Below, one piece after another: positions 1-44,682 of a DNA stretch of 64,000 bases. Both the position numbers and the translations under genes were made by a program. The number at the start of each line of letters is the position of its first letter. The stretch's first letter is position 1. Origin of the DNA: Amorphochlora amoebiformis (Eukaryota > Cercozoa > Chlorarachniophyceae); the NCBI GenBank assembly GCA_054601695.1, contig BAAHQB010000049.1:1-64000 (forward strand), written 5' to 3'. The notes below the pieces were generated by a model. It searched no databases and was not told the origin of the DNA. It saw only the letters and a program-made list of their open reading frames with translations.

Positions 1-329
1 GGGCGTAACCCTAATCCTAAGTTACGCAGCCCCATCCATAAATAGATGATCTCGTATAACACACATGGGTGTGCAACCCCCTAAGCAACCACCCGGAGGC
101 CCCCATGGGGCTCCATTGACCATAATGGCGCCATAAGGCAGAAGTGAGTAGGCTGTGGGTCGGACCCCACGGCGAAAACTTTTGTCGCTGAGAGTGCCAT
201 ATGGACAAGTGGTCAGTCCGTTAGCTTTGAGTCTGGGGATCGTGGGTTCGATTCCCAAAAATGTCAAAAATTTTCAATTTATCGAAATCTTGAAAAATCT
301 TGGAATAAAGGCCAGATACATTCAAAACC
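1..329 (+). mobile_element. Telomere-tip repeat element, copy 1 (tRNA-like/SINE-like)
   Basis: This is the first of three near-identical copies of a roughly 330 bp element; copy 2 is offset by 336 bp and copy 3 by 780 bp. It contains a tRNA-type internal promoter: an A-box-like TGGACAAGTGG at 202-212 and a perfect B box GGTTCGATTCC at 245-255, 43 bp apart, followed by an A/T-rich tail ending ATTCAAAACCTAACCC, so the 3' end runs straight into telomere repeat. The region around the boxes does not fold into a complete cloverleaf (poor anticodon stem), so it reads as a tRNA-derived SINE or tRNA relic rather than a working tRNA. The small ORFs inside it look meaningless. Confidence 0.7.
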
Positions 330-336
330 TAACCCT

Positions 337-665
337 AACCCTAACCCTAATCCTAAGTTACGCAGCCCCATCCATAAATAGATGATCTCGTATAACACAC
401 ATGGGTGTGCAACCCCCTAAGCAACCACCCGGAGGCCCCCATGGGGCTCCATTGACCATAATGGCGCCATAAGGCAGAAGTGAGTAGGCTGTGGGTCGGA
501 CCCCACGGCGAAAACTTTTGTCGCTGAGAGTGCCATATGGACAAGTGGTCAGTCCGTTAGCTTTGAGTCTGGGGATCGTGGGTTCGATTCCCAAAAATGT
601 CAAAAATTTTCAATTTATCGAAATCTTGAAAAATCTTGGAATAAAGGCCAGATACATTCAAAACC
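337..665 (+). mobile_element. Telomere-tip repeat element, copy 2
   Basis: Practically identical to copy 1. It is joined to copy 1 by about four telomere-like units (CCTAACCCTAACCCTAACCCTAATCC). Its 3' side is followed by about 110 bp of unrelated sequence (669-779) instead of telomere. The A-box and B-box motifs are at the equivalent positions, 538-548 and 581-591. Confidence 0.7.
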
Positions 666-780
666 TAACTCCTTATGCTTGGTCTCCTTATATAGGGTTG
701 ATAATCTCAATATTCATAACCCTGGAGACTGTTTCCTTGATACTTTGACATGGTTGCCGAGATGGCTATATATATAGTCT

Positions 781-1109
781 GGGCGTAACCCTAATCCTAA
801 GTTACGCAGCCCCATCCATAAATAGATGATCTCGTATAACACACATGGGTGTGCAACCCCCTAAGCAACCACCCGGAGGCCCCCATGGGGCTCCATTGAC
901 CATAATGGCGCCATAAGGCAGAAGTGAGTAGGCTGTGGGTCGGACCCCACGGCGAAAACTTTTGTCGCTGAGAGTGCCATATGGACAAGTGGTCAGTCCG
1001 TTAGCTTTGAGTCTGGGGATCGTGGGTTCGATTCCCAAAAATGTCAAAAATTTTCAATTTATCGAAATCTTGAAAAATCTTGGAATAAAGGCCAGATACA
1101 TTCAAAACC
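781..1109 (+). mobile_element. Telomere-tip repeat element, copy 3
   Basis: Third copy, identical in the bases I compared. Its 3' end (ATTCAAAACCTAACCC) passes directly into the long perfect telomere array, so the element sits outside (distal to) at least 600 bp of telomere repeat. The 5' end of copies 1 and 3 carries GGGCGTAACCCTAATCC, which also resembles a degenerate telomere unit. Confidence 0.7.
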
Positions 1110-1694
1110 TAACCCTAACCCTAACCCTAACCCTAACCCTAACCCTAACCCTAACCCTAACCCTAACCCTAACCCTAACCCTAACCCTAACCCTAACCCT
1201 AACCCTAACCCTAACCCTAACCCTAACCCTAACCCTAACCCTAACCCTAACCCTAACCCTAACCCTAACCCTAACCCTAACCCTAACCCTAACCCTAACC
1301 CTAACCCTAACCCTAACCCTAACCCTAACCCTAACCCTAACCCTAACCCTAACCCTAACCCTAACCCTAACCCTAACCCTAACCCTAACCCTAACCCTAA
1401 CCCTAACCCTAACCCTAACCCTAACCCTAACCCTAACCCTAACCCTAACCCTAACCCTAACCCTAACCCTAACCCTAACCCTAACCCTAACCCTAACCCT
1501 AACCCTAACCCTAACCCTAACCCTAACCCTAACCCTAACCCTAACCCTAACCCTAACCCTAACCCTAACCCTAACCCTAACCCTACCCCTAACCCTAACC
1601 CTAACCCTAACCCTAACCCTAACCCTAACCCTAACCCTAACCCTAACCCTAACCCTAACCCTAACCCTAACCCTAACCCTAACCCTAACCCTAA
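1107..1694 (+). repeat. Canonical telomere array (CCCTAA)n
   Basis: Nearly 600 bp of uninterrupted CCCTAA units with one substitution (CCCTACCCCTAA near 1585). The C-rich strand reading 5' to 3' on + places the physical chromosome end to the left. The 265-residue TLTLTL reading frame over it is an artefact. Confidence 0.97.
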
Positions 1695-2730
1695 CCCGAC
1701 ACCCTAACCCTAACCCTAACCCGACACCCTAACCCTAACCCTAACCCCACACCCTAACCCTAACCCTAACCCGACACCCTAACCCTAACCCTAACCCTAA
1801 CCCTAACCCGACACCCTAACCCTAACCCTAACCCGACACCCTAACCCTAACCCTAACCCCACACCCTAACCCTAACCCGACACCCTAACCCTAACCCTAA
1901 CCCTAACCCTAACCCGACACCCTAACCCTAACCCGACACCCTAACCCTAACCCGACACCCTAACCCGACACCCTAACCCTAACCCGACACCCTAACCCTA
2001 ACCCTAACCCGACACCCTAACCCTAACCCGACACCCTAACCCTAACCCGACACCCTAACCCTAACCCGACACCCTAACCTGACACCCTAACCCGACACCC
2101 TAACCCGACACCCTAACCCGACACCCTAACTCGACACCCTAACCCTAACCCGACACCCTAACCCTAACCCTAACCCTACGCTAACCCTAACCCGACACCC
2201 TAACCCTAACCCGACACCCTAACCCTAACCCGACACCCTAACCCGACACCCTAACCCGACACCCTAACCCGACACCCTAACCCGACACCCTAACCCGACA
2301 CCCTAACCCGACACCCTAACCCTAACCCGACACCCTAACCCGACACCCTAACCCTAACCCGACACCCTAACCCTAACCCGACACCCTAACCCGACACCCT
2401 AACCCTAACCCGACACCCTAACCCTAACCCGACACCCTAACCTTAACCCTAACCCGACACCCTAACCCGACACCCTAACCCGACACCCTAACCCGACACC
2501 CTAACCCGACACCCGACACCCTAACCCGACACCCTAACCCTAACCCGACACCCTAACCCTAACCCGACACCCTAACCCTAACCCGACACCCTAACCCTAA
2601 CCCGACACCCTTACCCTAACCCGACACCCTAACCCTAACCCGATACCCTAACCCAACACCATAACTCGACACCCTAACCCGACACCCAAACCCGACACCC
2701 TAACCCGACACCCGAAACCTAACCAACCCT
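1695..2730 (+). repeat. Degenerate telomere/subtelomere array (CCCTAA with CCCGACA variants)
   Basis: CCCTAA units are interspersed with CCCGACA, initially about every third unit, then almost every unit, then decaying to CCCAACA, CTCGACA and CCCGATA before stopping near 2730. The gradient from pure to mixed to degenerate is what is expected of an old proximal telomere. Confidence 0.93.
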
Positions 2731-3546
2731 AATCTAGTTATCTCTGTCAAATTTGATGTTCGTACTGTCCAACCAGGGACACTATTACTTCGTGTCATTA
2801 CACTAAACCTAACCCTAAATCTATTTGGTGAACTAGGTTAACCTCAACCCAATGTGGTCATTTGTTTCAAATTTTTCCTTTTTTGGTTTTTATAATTTTT
2901 TTAATTTGGTAAGATGATCATGGCTGTTCGGCTGTCTCGATACCTTTTGTAATAGCCTAGAAATTTCTCGGACTGAGGCAGCACAATTTAGACGAACGTT
3001 TTGAAATTTCTTTGTCAATTGTCAGATATTACTAGCTAGCTAGTATTAGGTAAAAAGATAGTGAAAGTTGAGGGAGTTCTTTTGATTACTTTGGAGTTCT
3101 TTTAAGATTGTACCTAGTGTACGTTATCATGCGTAGGCTTGGAGATAATGTGCTAGGGCAACTCAAAAGATTTGTTCACTTCGACGAGTGCATCAAAAAT
3201 ATCCAAAACCTGTAAACCACATGGGAGACTGTTTAACTCAAACTGAACGACTTTGTGTCGAAACTATCGGGATGAAACCTGCGTGTGAAATCTGCCTCGA
3301 AAGGTTGGGTCTTGTTCGTTTTTTAGTAGCTTGTTGCTTAGTCTTGCGAGATCGGTCTTGTGCACATTTTTATTGGAGTCGAACTGGTAGGCCAATTGGT
3401 ACGACATCAAGGCTTCCATCAAGTGGCCCTACATCAATTTTATAAAATATATAAATCAATGTGCAACATGTTTAATTGCACAACATTAATTGAGATATTA
3501 CGCATGTATATCTAGAGAGAGCAACAAACATTAATATCATGACAGG
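2731..3546. other. Subtelomeric unique sequence, no gene recognised
   Basis: Moderate A+T, low-repeat sequence between the telomere and the first dispersed repeat. It holds an 85-codon plus-strand ORF at 3188-3445 with no recognisable family and no convincing splice context. I see no supported gene. Confidence 0.5.
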
Positions 3547-3599
3547 ATGAAGTTCGATGATGAGTTGATAGTATTAGAGTACAAAACATTGTCGAATAT

Positions 3600-3700
3600 G
3601 TGCTGGAGATCGCTGGAGATCCCGGAGATTGCACGAGATCGTATCATCCGGTACTATCCGCTGCTACCCGGCACTATCCGTAATGGGGCTTCAGACTCTT
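3600..3700 (+). repeat. Dispersed repeat family R1, copy a (partial)
   Basis: Contains the family hallmark CTGGAGATCGCTGGAGATCC followed by CGGTACTATCC/CCGGCACTATCC units. It is related to copies near 4020, 6200 and 7670, and in reverse orientation near 41,950. Confidence 0.6.
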
Positions 3701-3984
3701 GGTCGAGAACACGACACGCCAAGTCGATTCGAGAAGGTCGCTTTTATTACTCAGATTGCACACACCCGCTTTGTTTCAACAAATTTCCGTAATCTTACTA
3801 CACCGCTGCGTTAATTACAACACACACACACACACACACATAAATATATATATATATGTGTATATATATATACAATAATAATACTACTACTAATAATAAT
3901 AATAATATTACACATATATATATATATATCTTTGTATATTGTATATCTATATATATATTGTGAGAGCACAAATATAGATAGTAT

Positions 3985-4275
3985 AGATAGATGCGGCTCG
4001 ATGAGTAGATATCAATAGAGTGCCCCGAGATCGCTGGAGATCCCGGAGATTTGCTCGGAGATTGCCTGGCCGGTAGTACCCGGTGGTACCCGGTAGTACC
4101 AAATTTCCGTGTGTACCGTGACAGAACGTGACGTCACGCCATGTCACGCTCACATGACCTTATAGACTTATAGACCATCACGTGAGCACGCATGACCGCA
4201 TGTATCTTGCTGAATTCTTGAGAACAAAGTTAAACCTAATCCAAACGGACTTCAATCGAACCTAATCCTGGACTT
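3985..4275 (+). repeat. Dispersed repeat family R1, copy b
   Basis: Ordered blocks: CTCGATGAGTAGATATCAATAG, then GATCGCTGGAGATCCCGGAG, then GGTAGTACCCGGTGGTACCC, then the palindrome TGACGTCA inside AACGTGACGTCACGCCATGTCAC, then CCAAACGGACTTCAATCGAA. Copy c (6148-6500) has the same block order. No coding capacity is seen. Confidence 0.65.
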
Positions 4276-4325
4276 CCGTTGTAATATGCATGTATATATG
4301 TACATTATGTATGTATGTACATGTA

Positions 4326-4424
<99 letters not shown>

Positions 4425-4441
4425 GCATAAGTATCAATTAC

Positions 4442-5478
4442 ACGAAATAGCTGTACGACCTGTTTTTCGTCAATGAGAGCCTTATTGTGATAGGACTTGG
4501 CGATCCCTTCGATCATCTCGTTGCGGACACGGCTGATCATCGTCCGTCTCGATAATTTAAAAAGCACACACGGATATATTATTGCACAAACTAAAGAGAA
4601 TAAAATAGCATATGCAACCTCTCGATGCCCTGATTTGCGAGTGCGTAGCGGAGGTCGTGATAGTGCCGGAGGTTGGCTCGAATTTCACGAGCCATGCAGT
4701 TGATTCTGTCGCCGGGCTTGATTTCCTGTGTTTTCCGAGAGGGATAGAGGTCGGAGTAGGATTTAATGGTTGTATAGGCGGTGGGTGAGTCTGTAAGAGG
4801 TTGTGCTCGTATCATTTCGCCATCCCCGCCGCCTTGAACCATGAGACTGGTCTCGTCACCCAAGGTCAGAATGTCTAGCGCTGCTCCGTGCAGACCTACA
4901 GACAGGGGACGAATTTCATATTGCGGTTATGACACATGTGTGTGTCCGTCATCCATTCTTGAGATGGTATATTGCTGTTATGTGTGTGTGTGTGTGTGTT
5001 ATCCACTCTTTGGAGGGCATATGGCTGTTATGTGCGTGTGTCCGTCATCCAGTCTTGAGATGGCAGTGTGATCGGAAGAAGTGCATCTAATGAGTTTTCA
5101 CACCTCGTCTGGCCAGGTCGAGCATCTCGTCTCTAATGAGTTTGATTATGCTCACAGTCAGCCGAGGCTCGGGGAGTAAGTGATCCTTGGTCTCTGCTGC
5201 CGTGCGATTATCGGATACCACGGCGTTTTGAAATCCTATGATACCAAGGGGTGAACATTCGAGAAAGAGATGATAGCATCTGGATGATTCATTCAGGACA
5301 ACCTTAAATCATTATATTCTGATATACATAAATGAAAGAACATCATAACGTACCTCATCCTGCTCTCACACGCACACAACACACTCACACATTCACATAC
5401 ACACACACACACACACGATATACATATGTGTATATATATATATATATATATTACATGTATATATTATATATATTACAT

Positions 5479-5540
<62 letters not shown>

Positions 5541-5982
5541 TATAATACAAATGCAGAGGTTATGTGGTCTATAAGTCCTCTAGGAACCCTATTGGAATCC
5601 CTATTGGAATTCCTATTGGAATCCATATTGGAATTCCTATTGGAATCCCTAGTGGAATCCCTATTGGAATCCCTAGTGGAATCCCTATTGGAATCCCTAT
5701 TGGAATCCCTATTGGAAGCATATGGGAGCCTGGGAAAGATGGTGTGGAAGGTTGTTAGGTGTTGGTCTTGGTACCCCTATCTGCTACAAGACCGTAACGT
5801 TTTTGGTATTGGCACCTCTTTGCTTGAATATTGTACTGTTTGGTGTTAGTACCTTTCTGCTTCCAATCCGCCGTCCGCCTCTCTCTCAACACGATTCCGT
5901 CCGCCCACGCTTGAAGAGCATCCTCCATGCGTGTTTCTTGATTGATCGGCTGAAACAAATCTCGAGGCTCCCAAGTGCACAC
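4442..5982 (-). CDS. Unrecognised multi-exon protein (four joined exons, both ends open)
   Basis: Four minus-strand islands join with matching phases. They are 5982-5853 (starts TWEPRDLF), 5235-5104 (FQNAVVSDNRT), 4895-4619 (LHGAALDILTL) and 4547-4442 (RTMISRVRNEM). All introns are GT-AG (donors GTACTA, GTGTGA, GTTGCA; next GTAATT). Together they give about 214 residues of mixed-charge, helix-rich sequence with no transmembrane segment. No family is recognised. Exon 1 follows an AG acceptor, so an upstream exon is expected. The PDZ/ankyrin gene ends just upstream (7072) on the same strand, but its last phase (1) does not fit this exon's phase (0), so it is either a separate gene or an exon is missing. 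Downstream of the first donor, at 5770-5850, two degenerate copies of the exon-end/donor sequence are visible. Confidence 0.6.
5577..5725 (+). repeat. 12-bp minisatellite (GGAATCCCTATT)n
   Basis: About a dozen units of GGAATCCCTATT, GGAATTCCTATT and GGAATCCCTAGT. They lie inside an intron of the unrecognised minus-strand gene. The LLESLLES and GIPIGIPI frames over it are repeat artefacts. Confidence 0.85.
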
Positions 5983-6052
5983 CTATCCATCATGGATTTA
6001 ACATATATGTAACTATATATATATATATAAGTATACGTTCGTAAACGTGCAT

Positions 6053-6113
<61 letters not shown>

Positions 6114-6147
6114 CATATGTATTGTTAAAGCAACAATATATATAGCA

Positions 6148-6510
6148 TGAGGGGAGGCAGTTCGAAGAGTAGATATCGATAGCGTGTTGATGTATCGTCG
6201 TACGTCTTCTACAGATAGCTGGAGATCGCACTAGATTCCGGAGATTCTTGGAAATCGGCACATCGGTAGTACAAGTAGAATCAGGTGGTACCCGACAGCA
6301 TCCGGTGGTAACGAGGATTCGGGGAGGCGTGACAAAGCGTGACGTCACGCCATGTCACACTGTAATGCCAACCCTAACCCTCTTGTAACATAGCCACTTG
6401 TAGGCACATAGCCGTAGTAGCCATGCAGTTGCAGTACCCATGCATGAAATTTTTGGCCTTTCGTCATTCAGAATCCAAACGGACTTCAATCGAACCTAAT
6501 CCAAGAATTG
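6148..6510 (+). repeat. Dispersed repeat family R1, copy c
   Basis: Same block order as copy b: GAAGAGTAGATATCGATAG, AGCTGGAGATCGC, CGGTAGTAC/GGTGGTACCC, GCGTGACGTCACGCCATGTCACAC, then CCAAACGGACTTCAATCGAACC near 6477. It includes a short AACCCTAACCC telomere-like stretch at about 6369. Confidence 0.65.
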
Positions 6511-6607
6511 ATTTGCTAATACCAGCGTCTGGACTAGAGTTTACCATCCATCGACCATACCGTTGCGCTGCATATGCATACACACACACACATATATATA
6601 TATATAT

Positions 6608-6736
<129 letters not shown>

Positions 6737-6804
6737 CATGTATGTATTATGCATACATAATATAGATATACATATGTATATATATATACATTTAAGCATA
6801 TATA

Positions 6805-6903
<99 letters not shown>

Positions 6904-7071
6904 ATATGGGTGTTTGTATGTACGTATGTATGTGTAACATTGTTCGGGCATCCGTGGAGATCTCTGGGGTGTAGCCACGCGATGTCACCTACTGATGCTT
7001 GTCGGGATGCTTCGCTCGACCGCTTCAGGACTACATATAAAATACGTACACAGGGTTACATAAACTTATAC

Positions 7072-22306
<15,235 letters not shown>

Positions 22307-22429
22307 ATCTGTAACCTACGTACAAACCCGCATGCATGCCCATTCAAAAAAAAACAGCAAGTTGGGGAGGACAATTCAAACGAATACTTACATGAATGTG
22401 TTGATTGCATATGGTTATATACATGCCTT

Positions 22430-22564
22430 GTACTTACTGAGGACAGTTTGAAGTCAACGGTTACGTGAGCATGTTGATTGAATGTGGCTATACATGTCAA
22501 TGTCATTCATGTACTTGCTGAGGCCAGAGTAATTGATTGAATGGTTACACGTGTGATGATGCAG
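22430..22564 (+). repeat. Two degenerate echoes upstream of the EF-hand exon
   Basis: GTACTTACTGAGGACAGTTTGAA and GTACTTGCTGAGGCCAGAGTAA precede the real exon start ATGCAG|TTGATGAGGACAACAG. All three are preceded by similar ATGTTGATTGAATG.../TTGATTGAATGG... sequence. Confidence 0.6.
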
Positions 22565-27503
<4,939 letters not shown>

Positions 27504-27599
27504 GTCAACATCTACAATATAACGTCATTTAACCGTCATTTGCTACATGTGCCTAGCATACTTTTCAAAATCCTACCAACCCCAGCTTTTGCTACCTTA

Positions 27600-27852
27600 A
27601 CCTGCTCTACGCCTCCGTTTGCCTCGTCCTCCCTACCCTATACTTTCCTTGTCCTCCCTACCCTATACCCTAAACCCTATACCCTATAGCCTATAGCCTA
27701 TAGCCTATACTCTATACCCTACACCTGCCTTGTCCTAATTAGCCTATAGCCTATAGCCTATAGCCTACACTCTTATACCATATAGCTGCCTTGTCCTCGT
27801 AGCCTAAAGCCTATACCTCAGTTGTCCTCCCTACCCTATACCTGCCTCACCC

Positions 27853-27919
<67 letters not shown>

Positions 27920-27960
27920 TAATCATACCCCTAACACCCTACCCTAGCAGACCTTACCCT
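27600..27960 (+). repeat. Telomere-like (CCCTATA/GCCTATA)n tract
   Basis: CCCTATACCCTAAACCCTATA and TAGCCTATAGCCTATA units interrupted by CTGCCTTGTCCTC blocks and a (TA)n run. It resembles a degenerate telomere-like minisatellite but contains almost no true CCCTAA. Confidence 0.7.
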
Positions 27961-28114
27961 ACAATATCGTACCCGACCCCAGTCGTAATATTGTTTATTT
28001 TGCACAGTACCATATTGTGCATTTGCACTATATTTTGATTATAGTACAGCTATTGTATAGGATTACGCAAGGGCTTCTGTCCCTGTGTGCTGTGCGAATA
28101 CCTATTCCACGCTA

Positions 28115-28610
28115 TGGAACAAAGGCACAAACAAAAGGTGCGGCTATACTACATGTGTGCATAACAAATGCACCTGCTATACTACATGTGTGCATAACAA
28201 AGGGTGCTGCTATACTACATATGTGTATAACAAAACCACCTGCCATAATACATGTGTGCATAACAAAAGGTGCTGCTATACTACATGTACAATGTACATA
28301 TCATACCTATACCACGCTATGGAACAAAGCCACGTATATAACACCTATTCCACGGTATGTATGCAACAAAGGGTGGTGTAGTATAGTACATTCTACATTG
28401 TACATATTCAATACCTAATACACGCTATCTATGCAACAGAGAGTGCTCCCGTATATATACATATACATATACATATACATATATAATGCCTATTCCCTGG
28501 TATGCATACATATACAATAGGTATTCCACGGTATGGTTTAGAGAGTGTGTGGTATAGTTTTGATTGTATATTGTACATGTGCAATACCTACTATTCCACT
28601 ATGCATGCAA
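28115..28610 (+). repeat. GTGCATAACAAAGGGTGCTGCTATACTACAT repeat region
   Basis: About five tight units (28,140-28,300), then looser related blocks with CACGCTATGGAACAAAG. No gene. From here to 30.4 kb is almost pure TA/CA microsatellite, including an ACACATATATATT array at 29,150-29,405. Confidence 0.75.
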
Positions 28611-28659
28611 CAACAATCCCACAAACGAAACTTGCTATCAAAAACAACGTCTTCTTATT

Positions 28660-28728
<69 letters not shown>

Positions 28729-28766
28729 GTGCGCATGCATGCGTGTGTGTATGTGTGTAAATGCAC

Positions 28767-28824
<58 letters not shown>

Positions 28825-28894
28825 TTATAATATATATATATATATATACTCTCATACATATGTGCATTTATACATACTTATATATGTATATATG

Positions 28895-28941
<47 letters not shown>

Positions 28942-29443
28942 TTTTGTGTGTGTGCTTAGATTTATCTATATATGGATATTATGTATGTATAAATATATAT
29001 ATGTATATATATATACATTATATTATATATATATATATATATACTCTTTGTTTTTATATGTGCGTGTGTGCGTGCATGGTATATTTTATTTTTGTCAAAC
29101 TGTTCATGCTCGTTTCTATACACGTTTCTATACATATATATTATGTTACAACACATATATATTACACACATATATATTGCACACATATATATTACACACA
29201 TATATTACACACATATATATTACACACATATATATTACACTCATATATATTACACACATATATATTACACACATATATATTACACACATATACATATTAC
29301 ACATATATATATATATATTACACACATATATATTACACACATATATATTGCACACACATATATTACACGCATATATATTACACACATATATATTACACGC
29401 ATATACAAATATAGAATGCACATGTGGTACATTTGGAGTGTTG

Positions 29444-29488
<45 letters not shown>

Positions 29489-29707
29489 CATATACATATA
29501 TATAGGTATATATACACATATATGTATGTATAATGTTTTATATGTGTGTTTATATATTTGTATGAACACGCCTATGCTCATGCGTCTTGTTGAGTACGTA
29601 AAAATGTGTATAATGTACGTAAAAATGGGTATCATGTACGTATACATGCGTATTTTAATATTATGTGTTTTACACATTTAAATATATATATATATATGTA
29701 ATATACA

Positions 29708-29751
<44 letters not shown>

Positions 29752-30050
29752 TTACATATACCTTTAGGCTACATGTATATAAGTATAATGTAAATATGTA
29801 ATATATGTATTAATATACTTCTTTTATAAATTAGAATGAAAAATGTAATTACATATTATATATACATATATATATATACATATATATTATATATATATAT
29901 ATATATACATATATATGTGTGTGTATGTATGTTAAAATGTATGTACTATATATGTATATGTATATATACATGTATAGATATAAATATATAATACATACAT
30001 TTATCTGGATATCTTAATATATGTATATATATACATATATATATATATAC

Positions 30051-30114
<64 letters not shown>

Positions 30115-30209
30115 TATACATATATGTGTATGTATATGTGTAAGATGTATTGAGAGGTATGTGTATCTAGATATGCACACAAAGTATAGTATATATAAAT
30201 CTATGTATA

Positions 30210-30242
<33 letters not shown>

Positions 30243-30243
30243 G

Positions 30244-30304
<61 letters not shown>

Positions 30305-30314
30305 TTATATATAC

Positions 30315-30345
<31 letters not shown>

Positions 30346-30419
30346 ATACATATGTATGTGTATCTATATGCATATAATATCAGAACACAATGAAATAAAT
30401 ATTGATATTTAATAGTATA

Positions 30420-31275
30420 AATTTAGTGGTGCACATACTCGGTCAGAAATATTTTTGTTGTGGAAGCGGTTTGGTGTACTTGAAGACGCCAATCAAGCGC
30501 ACTCTAGTAGGCACTACATGTACCACTTGACCGCCAGCATTCAATACTATTAATTATATAATTAGTACTAGAACCATAGTCATACGGGCCGACATCAATT
30601 TAAACTACTTAAATATCATGAAACCAGTGCATTACTACGGCATTACCTAGATTACTCCGAGGCATCGATCATACTAAATCTACATGTACTCTAGGTACTA
30701 GAGGTACTCTAGACTCTAACAAGTCAGAAGTCGAAGTTGATGATCTACGTCTAGTGTAGCTAGTACTAGTAGTAGATGATTGCTAGAGTTATTCTAGTTC
30801 TACTAGTTATTACTCAGATTTACCAGTACTACTAGTAAGTTCTAGAAGTTATATATATATACTCTAGATACTAGTTATAGCTAATCTAGCTAATACTAGT
30901 AATAGAGCTAGCGAGCTGGTATAACTTAGCACAGGACTTCTAGAGCCTAGAGAGCCTCTAATTATCTAGAATACGATAATTCGCTTTATCTATTTATTAA
31001 CTTGAGTCTAGATCTACTATAACAGTATCTACTGTACTGTTGGTCTTTCACGATGCTAAGCGATGATTTAAGGGCATCCGAGCCAATTGTAGTACTTCTA
31101 ATACTTGTGGTCCCGACGCGCACTAGACGCAGTATCTAGAGGATAGATAGGGATGCCGCTTGAATCGAAACCCTGTAACTAGTTTAAGTCGGAGACTATA
31201 AAGGATCCCGATATGGCACCACTGACTTATCACTCAGTCAAAAACTGAGAGTCTGATACCGACTTTACAGGTGAC
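30420..31275. other. CTAG-rich intergenic tract 1
   Basis: Dense in CTAG and its extensions (TCTAGA, ACTAGT, GCTAGC), for example CTCTAGGTACTAGAGGTACTCTAGACTC. It has no ORF or tandem periodicity and few dinucleotide repeats. It sits between the plus-strand EF-hand exons and the minus-strand coiled-coil gene, so at a convergent 3' end. Confidence 0.7.
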
Positions 31276-31289
31276 AGACTCTGTGTAAC

Positions 31290-35179
<3,890 letters not shown>

Positions 35180-35637
35180 GTTTATATCTCCTCCTTGGAT
35201 GCTTACTCGGGTCGATTTGACCGGCTTATCTCTGACAGATCTGCGGGTTAATAAACTTGAGTGATCAATATTCTCTTATAATATGTGACCCAAAAGTAGC
35301 TGGTAAATCTACGGAGGGTTGCACCAGCTCCACAAAAAGTACAATCGTGGATCACCTCATCTATGGTATCCAACCCAACCCAAACTCCAAAACACAACTA
35401 TGGGCAGAAGAAAGACTCAATACTTGTTTTGGGTCAGCTTCTGGCTAATAGTAGCCCGATCCACAGTGCAGCCACGAGTCGCCTCTTGAATCCCGTTTCC
35501 CTTTTGCCAGGAGCATGAAACTGGGGTTTTTGTGCGATTTGACACGTGTTGAAGAATCGCGAAGACCGAAAAATAATGAAACCCAAGAATTGCGCATATT
35601 ATTTGTCCAGTCTGCGGAAGATTGACGAGCCCAGGCT
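35180..35637. promoter_or_regulatory. Divergent intergenic region (coiled-coil / carrier)
   Basis: 458 bp between two divergent start codons. It is one of few stretches here without TA tracts or minisatellites. It presumably holds both promoters; I see no specific box I would defend. Confidence 0.5.
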
Positions 35638-43996
<8,359 letters not shown>

Positions 43997-44330
43997 GCTC
44001 TGAGAGATTCCCATTCACCGACTACGTGGCGCGCCACAGCCTCCTGTGTGTAGCGTCGGTGCCCTGCGGTTGACTCACGCTAGCGGGCAAAACCGGCTGG
44101 ACCAAGTTGGCCCGTGGATCACGGATCCAATCAGATGGCACCATGAAGTAGATGGACTAGACCTCAAGGACATACTAGACATAGCGCTGAGCGTTAATGT
44201 CACGAGATCCACTGGACTTGGCCACGTGCGCCTTGCCTTTCGATTGACCACGGTAACGTTGAAGCTATTGAGCATCTCTGAGTTGGACAATAACGGACTG
44301 GAGCTTGGCTTTGTAGTGTACTAGATACTA
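43997..44330. other. Carrier gene 3' flank
   Basis: Mixed-composition sequence after the carrier stop codon. It contains a 92-codon plus-strand ORF (44046-44324) with no recognised family and no splice context. It is probably 3' UTR or intergenic. Confidence 0.4.
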
Positions 44331-44644
44331 GACATACAATTGCATATCTAGATATACCGTATTGCATTCGTCACCGTACTAGACCTAGTAGACGTACATC
44401 ACATTACTGCTAGTACTATATATATATACGTACTGGTCTAGATCTGTAGATAGTCTAGACTAGCTAGATAGTACGACTGGATCACTAGTAGTATATATAC
44501 TAGTTGAATTTATATGTATACATTCTAGATCTAGTAGACCTAGTACTACTAGTACTACGTAGACAGATATTCAAGGCTAATTAACACTAGTTACTAGAGT
44601 TAGTGGCTAGAGTCTAGAGAGTGGGGCTAGCTCAGACTATCTAG

Positions 44645-44682
<38 letters not shown>

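Noticed and set aside
202-285. Functional tRNA gene in the telomere-tip element
   Set aside because: A- and B-box motifs are good, but no 7-bp acceptor stem or proper anticodon stem can be formed.
935-1732. 265-codon ORF reading TLTLTL...
   Set aside because: Translation of the telomere array; a 6-bp unit leaves two-residue repeats in any frame without stops.
27600-27960. Interstitial telomere
   Set aside because: Units are CCCTATA and GCCTATA, with only one CCCTAAA; not a CCCTAA array.
28502-29449. 315-codon ORF rich in Ile, Tyr, His and Thr
   Set aside because: TA and ACACATAT satellites read in frame; no domain, no normal amino-acid composition, no splice context.
44046-44324. 92-aa plus-strand gene after the carrier
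   Set aside because: No recognised family, no splice signals, and it lies in the 3' flank; retained only as intergenic.
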